A stretch of DNA of 64,000 nt from contig NZ_JAVESI010000004.1 of the NCBI RefSeq assembly GCF_034006665.1, positions 87,669 through 151,668 of the forward strand, written 5' to 3'. This document shows, one piece after another, positions 8,494 through 15,458 of this stretch (within the stretch, counting starts at the first letter, position 1; each line of letters opens with the position of its first letter). The notes beneath the pieces were generated by a model. That model saw only the letters and a program-made list of their open reading frames with translations. It ran no database searches and had not been told where the DNA came from. This DNA is from Trichloromonas sp034006665. GTDB taxonomy: Bacteria > Desulfobacterota > Desulfuromonadia > Desulfuromonadales > Trichloromonadaceae. A program made the translations under genes and the position numbers.

Positions 8494-9237
8494 TCATTTT
8501 CTGCGCTCGGCCTCGACCCAATCGATGCGACTGAAGAGGCCGTGAAGAATGCGCGTCTCCCGGTCGTTGAGTCCGGCGCGGCCGAAAATGCGACGGAAGG
8601 AACGGAGAATGTGCTCGGGGTTCTGAGGATCGAGAAACTCGATGTCGAGCAGGGTACGGCGCATATGCGCGTAGAGTCCCTCCAGGGTCCGGTTCTCGGC
8701 GAGCTTCTTGCGCCCGTGTTGGCGACCCTCCAGTTCCCCTCGGGCCTTGGCGGTTTCGTAAAGGCAAAGGGAGACGGCCTGGGCAAGATTCATGGACGGC
8801 AGGGCATCGGCGGTGGGAATGGTGATAAAGCGCTGGCAGAGATCGAGCTCCGTCGTCAGCAGCCCGGTATCCTCGCGGCCGAAGACCAGGGCCACGGGGC
8901 CGTTCGCGGTCAGCGGAAGCACTTCCCGGGCGGCCTCGTCGGGATGAAGGAAATCCTCCCGGTACTTGCCGAAGCGACGGGTGGTGCCCAGCGCCAGGCG
9001 GCAGTCGGCCAGCGCCGAGGGAAGATCCGCGAAGATCCGCGCCGCTTCCAGCAGGGTTCCGGCCTTGACCGCCATGCGCCGGGCCTCGTCGGAGAGGTGA
9101 TCGGCGCTGGGGTTGACCAAACGCAGATCGGCAAAGCCGAAGTTCATCATCGCCCGACAGACGGAACCGACGTTTAACGCTCCCTGGGGTTCGACCAGCA
9201 CCACGGCGATATTGGCAAGATTCATGGCGACTTCCAT
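8494..9237 (-). CDS. trmJ: SpoU/TrmH-family RNA methyltransferase, TrmJ-like
   Basis: A 2'-O-ribose methyltransferase of the SPOUT class; the TrmJ branch modifies position 32 of tRNAs. The 247-residue protein has the family's NVGSVCRAMMNFGF opening with the conserved Asn and Arg, the FGREDTGL motif (about residue 112) and the PSMNLAQAVSLCLYE knot motif, followed by a helical C-terminal extension as in TrmJ. The ATG at 9237 overlaps the rsmE stop (TAATG); an ATG four codons later with GGAAG upstream is the alternative. Confidence 0.88.
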   Translation of the reverse strand: MEVAMNLANIAVVLVEPQGALNVGSVCRAMMNFGFADLRLVNPSADHLSDEARRMAVKAGTLLEAARIFADLPSALADCRLALGTTRRFGKYREDFLHPDEAAREVLPLTANGPVALVFGREDTGLLTTELDLCQRFITIPTADALPSMNLAQAVSLCLYETAKARGELEGRQHGRKKLAENRTLEGLYAHMRRTLLDIEFLDPQNPEHILRSFRRIFGRAGLNDRETRILHGLFSRIDWVEAERRK

Positions 9238-9962
9238 TAGCCTAAGTCCCCCAGGGCGTATTGCAACAGCGCCGCGCCGACGATGGCCGCCGTTTCGGTA
9301 CGCAGAATCCGTCCGCCGAGAGAGACCACCAAAATCCCCGTCCCTTGCGCCTCTTCGATCTCCGCCGCGGTGAAGCCCCCTTCCGGGCCGACCAGCAGGG
9401 CGATGCGTTCCGGCCGCTGGCCGCGTAGCGCTTCCTTGAGCGTCCAGCCTGCCTCCCCCTCGTAGAGCATCAGGCGCAGCTCGCTTTCGGCACATTCTCC
9501 CAGAACCTCTTGCCAATGGAAGACCGGGGCCAGTTCCGGCAACATCCCCCGGCGGCACTGATAGGCGGCGCGCCGTAACACCTGAGGCCAACGGTGGGAT
9601 TTCTTCTGCGCGGCGTCCCGCTCATCGAGGGTGGCACTGCGCTGCGAAACATAGGGAACGATGCGGCCGACGCCGATTTCAGTCAGTTTCTGCAGCACCA
9701 GTTCAAAGCGTTCCTTTTCCGGCAGGGCCTGGTAGACGATGATTTCTACGGGACTTTCAGGGGGAACGGAGAACTTCCGGAAGGGAATGAGAACACGTCG
9801 CCCGGCCTCTTCATGCAGCCGGACACGATGAAAAGCCCCGCTGCCGTCAACCAGGGTGAAGATCTCGCCGGATCGAGCCTGCCAGCACGCCAGCGCCGCT
9901 TCCAAAGACTCACCCAGGGGGATTTCCCGCTCCGGCGTCACCCGCCCCGAAACGCGCAGCAG
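9237..9962 (-). CDS. rsmE: 16S rRNA m3U1498 methyltransferase RsmE
   Basis: SPOUT-fold methyltransferase acting on U1498 of 16S rRNA. The N-terminal PUA-like domain is followed by the knot domain with QKLTEIGVGRI, the LLVGPEGGFT motif and a C-terminal GGRILRTETAA motif. No ATG, GTG or TTG suits the expected N terminus. A strong TGGAGGAGGTG site at 9971-9981, just past the holC stop, points to a CTG codon at 9962, which gives 241 residues, the family's usual length. A TTG at 10001 inside holC is the alternative. Confidence 0.9.
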   Translation of the reverse strand: MLRVSGRVTPEREIPLGESLEAALACWQARSGEIFTLVDGSGAFHRVRLHEEAGRRVLIPFRKFSVPPESPVEIIVYQALPEKERFELVLQKLTEIGVGRIVPYVSQRSATLDERDAAQKKSHRWPQVLRRAAYQCRRGMLPELAPVFHWQEVLGECAESELRLMLYEGEAGWTLKEALRGQRPERIALLVGPEGGFTAAEIEEAQGTGILVVSLGGRILRTETAAIVGAALLQYALGDLG

Positions 9963-9981
9963 GCTTGCCGCACCTCCTCCA

Positions 9982-10398
9982 TTAACGCATGGACGGGGCA
10001 AAACCGGCCTCCCGAAAGCGGGCGAAGCGGCGACGGGCGGCCTCTGCCAGAGCATCGTCATACATTTCGGCGAAATCGATGATTCGCTCGAACTGGCCCG
10101 TGAACTCAAGGGAAGCGGGACGCCCCATGATCAGCACCCGTGCCCCATTGGGGTTACGCTCTTCAACGGCGATGACCACCGGCTCGTCAAGACAGTCGAC
10201 GGCGCCGTTGGCGAAGGCGTGGGGAAGAAAGGAGCCCTTTTTCCAGGTCCACATAAAGCGGTCGAGGGTCACCGCCTGGTTGTCGTCGTGCACCAGAATC
10301 AACACCCGCTCCCCTTCGGCGAAGAACTCCTCGGCCAAGCGGCACAGATGCAGGGCTTTTTCCTCTTTCTTCAGCTTAACAAATTCAACCTTGGGCAT
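9982..10398 (-). CDS. holC: DNA polymerase III chi subunit
   Basis: HolC links the clamp loader to single-strand binding protein at the replication fork. The 138-residue protein has the chi-subunit features: an N-terminal KVEFVKL strand, the LAEEFFAEGERVLILVHDD region, and the WTWKKGSFLPH motif around residue 51, then NPNGARVLI. Length is normal. It lies 35 bases after the gamma subunit of the oxidoreductase operon and overlaps the probable leader of rsmE, so it belongs to the same transcript run. Confidence 0.88.
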   Translation of the reverse strand: MPKVEFVKLKKEEKALHLCRLAEEFFAEGERVLILVHDDNQAVTLDRFMWTWKKGSFLPHAFANGAVDCLDEPVVIAVEERNPNGARVLIMGRPASLEFTGQFERIIDFAEMYDDALAEAARRRFARFREAGFAPSMR

Positions 10399-10432
10399 AA
10401 TACCGGACCTTCGCGAGCCAGGGCGCAGAGGG

Positions 10433-10993
10433 TCAGGCGGCCGCGTTCATCGCGGCGCGGGCACGGGCGGCACCGAGGTCGATAGCCTGGACGTTGAGGG
10501 GAATGAAACGATGATTGCGCTCCGGCAAGGCGTCGGCAAGGGCCGCCTTAAGGGCGTCGAGGGAGACGGCACCGGTCAGTTCGGCGTAGGCACCGATGGC
10601 GATCATGTTGAGCAACCGGGCATCGCCAATTTCCAGGGCCATTTCGTTGAGGGGCAGACGAAGCACCCGCAAATCGGAACGGCTGTCGCCGCAATCCTCA
10701 ATGAGGGAGCTGTTGATGATACACAAACCGCCGGAACGCACCCGACCGAAATATTTTTCCATGGAGAGGGGATTGAGCAGAATCGCCGCGCCGGGGTTGC
10801 CGATGACCGGCGATCCGACTTCGCCGTCGGCGACCACCACCGTGCAGGTCGCCGCCCCGCCCCGCTTCTCGACGCCGTAGGCGGGAAAGTAGGAGGCATT
10901 GCGCCCTTCGCGGATGGCCGCGTAGGCGAGCAGGTTGCCGATCAGCAGAATGCCCTGGCCGCCGAAGCCGGCCATGAAAACTTCATGATTCAT
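10433..10993 (-). CDS. korC: 2-oxoacid:ferredoxin oxidoreductase, gamma subunit
   Basis: Gamma subunit of a CoA-acylating 2-oxoacid:ferredoxin oxidoreductase (2-oxoglutarate or branched 2-oxoacid type). The 186-residue product opens with the family's GFGGQGILLIGNLLA motif and holds SYFPAYGVEKRGG, typical of the pyruvate/ketoisovalerate gamma domain. The ATG at 10993 has GGAG just upstream and is preferred over 11008. The gene closes the D-A-B-C order of the four-subunit enzyme, which probably serves a reductive or ferredoxin-reducing TCA step. Confidence 0.9.
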   Translation of the reverse strand: MNHEVFMAGFGGQGILLIGNLLAYAAIREGRNASYFPAYGVEKRGGAATCTVVVADGEVGSPVIGNPGAAILLNPLSMEKYFGRVRSGGLCIINSSLIEDCGDSRSDLRVLRLPLNEMALEIGDARLLNMIAIGAYAELTGAVSLDALKAALADALPERNHRFIPLNVQAIDLGAARARAAMNAAA

Positions 10994-11018
10994 TGTCTTC
11001 TCCATCAACGCGCCCGAT

Positions 11019-11774
11019 TCAGGCGGCGCTCGTATCCTTGAAGGTCGCCAGGGGGAAGTAAGGGATCATCTCCTCGGCGATGCGGGCATTGGCCTTGAGG
11101 GGATCCATCCCCCAGTTGGTCGGGCAGGCCGAGAGGACTTCGACGAAGGAAAAACCACGCCCCTGAAGCTGGGTCTCAAAAGCCTGCTTGATCACTCGCC
11201 CGGCCTGCATCACGTTTTTCGGGGTATTGACCGCTACCCGGGCGCTGAAAGCCACGCCTTCGAGTTGGGCCAGAAGTTCGGCCATGCGGATCGGATAGCC
11301 GTCGTTGCCGACGTTGCGTCCGTAAGGCGAGGTCGAGGTCTTCTGATTGGGCAACGTGGTCGGCGCCATCTGCCCGCCGGTCATGCCGTAGGTGGTGTTA
11401 TTGACGAAAATGACTGTCATCCCTTCCCCCCGATTGGCGGCGTGAATGATTTCGCTGGTACCGATGGCCGCCAGATCGCCGTCCCCCTGATAGGTGAAGA
11501 CGAACTTGTCCGGGCAGGCACGTTTGACACCGGTCGCCACCGCCGGTGCCCGGCCGTGGGGCGCTTCGACCACATCGATGTCGAAGTAGGCGTAGAGAAA
11601 AACGCTGCAACCCACGGAAGCGACGCCGATGGTCTTCTCCTGGACACCGAAATGATCCATCGCTTCGGCGACCAGCCGATGGATGGTGCCGTGCTGGCAG
11701 CCGGGGCAGAAATGGGTCTGGACATCCTTGAGGGAAACGGGATGGGCGAATACCTGTTGCATGGCGGTCGACAT
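11019..11774 (-). CDS. korB: 2-oxoacid:ferredoxin oxidoreductase, beta subunit (TPP-binding)
   Basis: Catalytic subunit binding thiamine diphosphate. The 251-residue protein has the CPGCQHG motif near residue 23, the TPP-Mg site in YQGDGDLAAIG continuing to NNTTYGMTGGQ, and a SACPTNWGM region near the C terminus. It begins two bases after the alpha subunit stop. The short length without a fused Fe-S domain fits the KorB/VorA four-subunit type, in which a separate ferredoxin subunit is used. The ORF upstream of 11774 is overlap only. Confidence 0.93.
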   Translation of the reverse strand: MSTAMQQVFAHPVSLKDVQTHFCPGCQHGTIHRLVAEAMDHFGVQEKTIGVASVGCSVFLYAYFDIDVVEAPHGRAPAVATGVKRACPDKFVFTYQGDGDLAAIGTSEIIHAANRGEGMTVIFVNNTTYGMTGGQMAPTTLPNQKTSTSPYGRNVGNDGYPIRMAELLAQLEGVAFSARVAVNTPKNVMQAGRVIKQAFETQLQGRGFSFVEVLSACPTNWGMDPLKANARIAEEMIPYFPLATFKDTSAA

Positions 11775-11776
11775 GA

Positions 11777-12841
11777 TCAATCCTTGTAATACGTGCGAAT
11801 CTGGGCCAGCAGCTCTTCCGGGGTCGGCAGGGAACCGGCTCCCGGCGGACGACCGTAGAAAAAGACCTCGGCATCCCGAGCCACGGAGAGGCGGACATCC
11901 TCCACCATCTGGCCGGTGTTGAGCTCGAAGCAGAGTACCCGTTTGGTGCGCGCGGTAGCGTCGGCAAAGGCCTTGTCCGGAAAGGGAAAGAGAGTGATGG
12001 GGCGCAACAGACCGACCTTGAGCCCCTCTTCCCGAGCCATGCGGATGGCGGTCTTGGCGATGCGGGAGGTGACGCCAAAGGCCGTCACCAGCAGCTTGGC
12101 ATCGTCGAGTCCGGCGGTCTCGCAACGCGTTTCCCGCTCGCGAAGCTCTTGGTACTTACGGTACAGCTTCCAGTTGTGGGCTTCGAGCTCGCCGTCGCCA
12201 AGGTAAAGGGATTTGACCACCCGCTGGGCGCGGCCGTCCTTGCCGGAAACGGCCCAGTCCTTGGCCGGAAGATCGGCGGGAGCAACGTAGGGATGAGGAA
12301 TCAGCGCCTCCTTCATCTGCCCGAGGACGGAATCGCCGAGGAGCATGGCCGGCACCCGGTAGCGGTCGGAGAGATCGAAGGCGAGCATGGTCAGGTCGTA
12401 CATCTCCTGTACCGAATGGGGGGCGAGAACAATGGTGTGATAGCCGCCGTGGCCGCCCCCTTTGACCGCTTGGAAGTAGTCGGACTGGGAGGCGTCGATA
12501 CCGCCGAGACCGGGACCGCTGCGGGAGATATTGACGATCAACCCGGGCAGCTCGCTCCCCGCCATGTAGGAAATTCCCTCCTGCTTGAGGGAGATGCCGG
12601 GGCTGGAAGAGGAGGTCATCGCCCGCATGCCGCAAGCGCTGGCGCCAAGCAGCATGTTGATCGAGGCGATTTCGCTCTCGGCCTGGATGAAAGTGCCGCC
12701 GACCTTGGGAAACTCACGGGATATGTATTCGGGAATGTCGCTTTGAGGGGTGATGGGATAACCGAAATAGAAGCGGCAGCCCGCCTCGATGGCCCCCATG
12801 GCGACGGCTTCGTTACCTTTGACTAACAGACGTTTCTGCAA
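11777..12841 (-). CDS. korA: 2-oxoacid:ferredoxin oxidoreductase, alpha subunit
   Basis: Alpha subunit carrying the pyrimidine-binding half of the thiamine site. The 354-residue product begins KRLLVKGNEAVAMGAI, has the GYPITPQSDIPE motif, the QAESEIASINM stretch and the TSSSSPGISLKQEG motif, all standard for VorB/KorA. The start is placed at a TTG (12841) because GGAGGT lies 4 bases upstream and the conserved region begins there; a GTG at 12886 would add 15 residues without support. Substrate (2-oxoglutarate versus branched 2-oxoacids) cannot be settled from sequence. Confidence 0.92.
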   Translation of the reverse strand: MQKRLLVKGNEAVAMGAIEAGCRFYFGYPITPQSDIPEYISREFPKVGGTFIQAESEIASINMLLGASACGMRAMTSSSSPGISLKQEGISYMAGSELPGLIVNISRSGPGLGGIDASQSDYFQAVKGGGHGGYHTIVLAPHSVQEMYDLTMLAFDLSDRYRVPAMLLGDSVLGQMKEALIPHPYVAPADLPAKDWAVSGKDGRAQRVVKSLYLGDGELEAHNWKLYRKYQELRERETRCETAGLDDAKLLVTAFGVTSRIAKTAIRMAREEGLKVGLLRPITLFPFPDKAFADATARTKRVLCFELNTGQMVEDVRLSVARDAEVFFYGRPPGAGSLPTPEELLAQIRTYYKD

Positions 12842-12904
12842 AACGACCTCCGGACGCACCGTCCCTGCCGCGGCAACTCCGGGCACGGTCGGTGCGCTTG
12901 ATTA

Positions 12905-13135
12905 TCAGGCGACTTTTACTTTGACTTCTTTGAAGATGGTAATGGCCACATCCGGACAGATCCGGGCGCACATGGCGCAGGAGACGCATTTTTCCTGATC
13001 CTCATCACTGATGACCGCCGGCAGAAAACCCTGGCGATTGAGCTTGTCGCTCATACGGATCAGGCCATGGGGACAAGCGGTGGTACAAAGTCCGCAACCC
13101 TTGCAGCGCAATTCATCGATCACAACCTTTTGCAC
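12905..13135 (-). CDS. korD: 2-oxoacid:ferredoxin oxidoreductase, 2[4Fe-4S] subunit
   Basis: Ferredoxin-like delta subunit of 76 residues with two CxxCxxCxxxCP clusters: CKGCGLCTTACP near the N terminus and CVSCAMCARICP near residue 53. It passes electrons from the thiamine site to free ferredoxin. The GTG at 13135 is chosen because AAGGA lies 8 bases upstream and the family starts at this point; the frame stays open to 13186. First gene of the operon, 63 bases ahead of the alpha subunit. Confidence 0.92.
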   Translation of the reverse strand: MQKVVIDELRCKGCGLCTTACPHGLIRMSDKLNRQGFLPAVISDEDQEKCVSCAMCARICPDVAITIFKEVKVKVA

Positions 13136-13194
13136 GATGGATGTCCTTCCCGGGGAAAACAGAACCTTTTTGGGCGTTTCAATCAAGTTTTCAA

Positions 13195-13223
13195 AATTAA
13201 CAAACGGGGCCTTCGGGCGTCAA
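13195..13223 (-). promoter_or_regulatory. Possible sigma-70 promoter of the kor operon
   Basis: On the minus strand TTGACG (13218-13223) is followed after 17 bases by TTAATT (13195-13200), about 60 bases ahead of the GTG of the first oxidoreductase gene. The -35 is good and the -10 is weak. Confidence 0.35.
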
Positions 13224-13258
13224 CGGAAATTTTCTCCCGCCCCGTCCGTGCAAAGGAA

Positions 13259-13286
13259 GGGGCGATCCCCACCCAGGGACCGCCCC
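13259..13286 (-). terminator. Hairpin after apgM, probable terminator
   Basis: A GC-rich stem (13259-13269 with 13276-13286, one mismatch) 25 bases past the apgM stop. On the minus strand it is followed by TTCCTTT, a poor T-run, so it may act partly as a transcript 3'-end stabiliser ahead of the kor promoter. Confidence 0.45.
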
Positions 13287-13310
13287 GACAACGATCTCCG
13301 CAAAACGGCC

Positions 13311-14513
13311 TCAGCCGAGCAGACGGCTCATCATGACGTGCCCTTCGCGGAGGTGCAACCCGGTGGCGGCGGCAGCTTTCTCCCCGTACCCCTCCACCTT
13401 CCCTACCGGTGGGAACTCCCCGGCCGACCCAAAGAGGATGTAGGGGACGGGATCAAGGGTATGGGTCATTTTGCGTACCGGGGTAGGGTGATCGGGGAGG
13501 ACCAGCACCCGGTAATCGCCCAGTGCGGGCAATCCGGCCAGCACCGTGCCGACCACCAGCTCGTCGAAAGCCTCGATGGCGGCGATTTTGTCCTGGAGAT
13601 TGCCTGAATGGGCCGCCTCGTCGGGGGCTTCCACATGCAGGTAGACGAAATCCCGGCTTTTAAGCGCCTCTAGGGCGGCCTCGGCCTTGCCCCGGTAGTT
13701 GGTGTCGAGATAGCCGGTAGCCCCGGGAACCTCGATAATATCGAGCCCGGCGCAAACGCCGATGCCCTTGATCAAGTCGACGGCGGAAATCACCGCGCCG
13801 CTGATTCCGTACTTCTCTTTCATCGTCTGCATGCGCGGCGCGCGGCCGTGCCCCCAGAGCCAGATGGAATTGGCCGGGGCCAGGTCGGCATCCATCCGCC
13901 GGTCATTGACCGGATGCCTCTTGAAGAGCATCTGCGACGAGGTCATCAGATTGATCAGGGCATCAGCCCCTTCCCCCCTGGGGAGATGCTCCTCAATGCT
14001 CTGGTGGGTCAGGTCGTGGGGCGGCGTAAAGGTCAACTTGTCGCTCCCGCCTTTCCAGACCATCAGGTGCCGATAGGAAACCCCGGGATAGAACTGGAAC
14101 TCGTCACCGCCGAACTCCTCCTGCAAGTCGGCGATCAGCACCCGTGCCTCGGCAGTGGTGATATGTCCAGCGGAAAAATCCTCCATGTAAAGCTTGCCGT
14201 AATGGGGAAGCAGAGTCACCAGATTGAGCCGGAAGGCAACATCGTCCGGTCCGAGCTCCACCCCCATGCTAGCCGCTTCAAGGGGCGAGCGGCCGCTGTA
14301 GCAGGAAGCGGGATCGTAACCGAAAACGGAGAGGTTGGCGACATCGCTGCCGGGGTGAAACCCCTGGGGCACGGTCTCCAGCAGGCCGACTTCCCCCTTG
14401 CGGGCCAAAGCGTCCATGTTCGGGGTGCGGGCATGCTCCAGAGGGGTGCGCCCGGAGAGTTCCTCCAGGGGCTCGTCGGCCATGCCGTCTCCCAGTAAAA
14501 CGATATATTTCAT
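13311..14513 (-). CDS. apgM: Archaeal-type cofactor-independent phosphoglycerate mutase
   Basis: Interconverts 3- and 2-phosphoglycerate in glycolysis/gluconeogenesis. The 400-residue protein belongs to the ApgM branch of the alkaline-phosphatase superfamily: metal ligand Asp in LLGDGMAD near residue 9, the nucleophile serine region in PGSDVANLS near residue 55, and C-terminal HVEAPDEAAH and VLPDHPTPV with the remaining Asp/His ligands. Length matches the ApgM family and is much shorter than GpmI (about 510). It follows xerD by 41 bases and ends with a hairpin. Confidence 0.92.
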   Translation of the reverse strand: MKYIVLLGDGMADEPLEELSGRTPLEHARTPNMDALARKGEVGLLETVPQGFHPGSDVANLSVFGYDPASCYSGRSPLEAASMGVELGPDDVAFRLNLVTLLPHYGKLYMEDFSAGHITTAEARVLIADLQEEFGGDEFQFYPGVSYRHLMVWKGGSDKLTFTPPHDLTHQSIEEHLPRGEGADALINLMTSSQMLFKRHPVNDRRMDADLAPANSIWLWGHGRAPRMQTMKEKYGISGAVISAVDLIKGIGVCAGLDIIEVPGATGYLDTNYRGKAEAALEALKSRDFVYLHVEAPDEAAHSGNLQDKIAAIEAFDELVVGTVLAGLPALGDYRVLVLPDHPTPVRKMTHTLDPVPYILFGSAGEFPPVGKVEGYGEKAAAATGLHLREGHVMMSRLLG

Positions 14514-14554
14514 GATCTCCTCGCGATGAAATGATTTCCCGGTTTCGCCTTCGC

Positions 14555-15442
14555 TCAGCCCCGGGGATGATGCCGCTCGTGGATTTGCCGGAGACGTTCC
14601 CGGGTGACCTGAGTGTAGATCTGGGTGGTAGAGATGTCCACATGCCCGAGCAGGGTCTGCACCGAGCGCAGATCAGCGCCGTTTTCGAGCAGATGGGTAG
14701 CGAAGGAATGGCGCAGAGTGTGGGGGGAAATCTCTTTTAATATTCCGGCCTCGGCAGCACGGCGCTTAATAATCTTCCAGAAGCCCTGCCGTGTCAACCC
14801 CTTGCCGGCACGGTTGAGAAAAATGCGGGGGTCGTTGCCGCTTCCGGCGAAGTGGGGACGGGATTCGACCAGATAGAGGCGCAACTCATCGCTCGCCGGC
14901 TCCCCAAGGGGGACGATGCGCTGCTTGCTCCCCTTGCCGAAAACCCGCACATAACCCACATCGAGCTGCAAGTCGGAAAGTCTCAGGCCGACCAGCTCGG
15001 ATACCCGCAGGCCGGTGGCATAGAGGACCTCCAGCATGGCCCGATCGCGCCGGTCGCGAGGCTCGATCCCGGCCGGCGCGGCGAGCAGGCGCTCGACCTC
15101 GGCTGGGGAGAGGGCATGGGGAAGCAGACGCGGGGTCTTGGGCGCTTCGATGAGAGCGGCGGGATGGCTCGCCGTCATCCCCTCGACGAAGAGGAACTTG
15201 TGGAACATGCGCACCGCGGTGAGTTTGCGCGCCCGACTGCGCGGTGCCAGCCCGCTTTCCCGCAAATGTCCGAGATAGCCGAGAATCGCGGTCGGGGTCA
15301 CGGCCTCGGGGTCACGTATGCCTCGTTGGGAGAGATATTCCAGGTAATGGGCAAGATCCCGCCCGTAGGCATCAAGGGTATGGGCCGAGAGCCCTTTTTC
15401 CACCAAAAGCAGGTTCAGGAAGTGATCGAGAAGTGCATCCAT
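14555..15442 (-). CDS. xerD: Site-specific tyrosine recombinase XerC/XerD
   Basis: Resolves chromosome dimers at dif with a partner Xer protein at the division septum. The 295-residue protein has the SAM-like N-terminal core-binding domain and all catalytic residues: Arg in ATGLRVSEL, the HTLRHSFA box, His in LLGHVDIST, and the Tyr nucleophile in TQIYT. It is a housekeeping Xer in length and sequence, not an integron or phage integrase. XerC versus XerD is not certain. It lies 16 bases after glnD. Confidence 0.9.
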   Translation of the reverse strand: MDALLDHFLNLLLVEKGLSAHTLDAYGRDLAHYLEYLSQRGIRDPEAVTPTAILGYLGHLRESGLAPRSRARKLTAVRMFHKFLFVEGMTASHPAALIEAPKTPRLLPHALSPAEVERLLAAPAGIEPRDRRDRAMLEVLYATGLRVSELVGLRLSDLQLDVGYVRVFGKGSKQRIVPLGEPASDELRLYLVESRPHFAGSGNDPRIFLNRAGKGLTRQGFWKIIKRRAAEAGILKEISPHTLRHSFATHLLENGADLRSVQTLLGHVDISTTQIYTQVTRERLRQIHERHHPRG

Positions 15443-15458
15443 AAGCGGTCACCGGCAC

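Noticed and set aside
13311..14513. Alkaline phosphatase-type enzyme
   Set aside because: Length and motifs match the archaeal-type phosphoglycerate mutase family; no signal peptide.
14555..15442. Tyrosine recombinase as an integron or phage integrase
   Set aside because: Size, full catalytic set and place between apgM and glnD fit the housekeeping Xer; no attachment site or cassette nearby.
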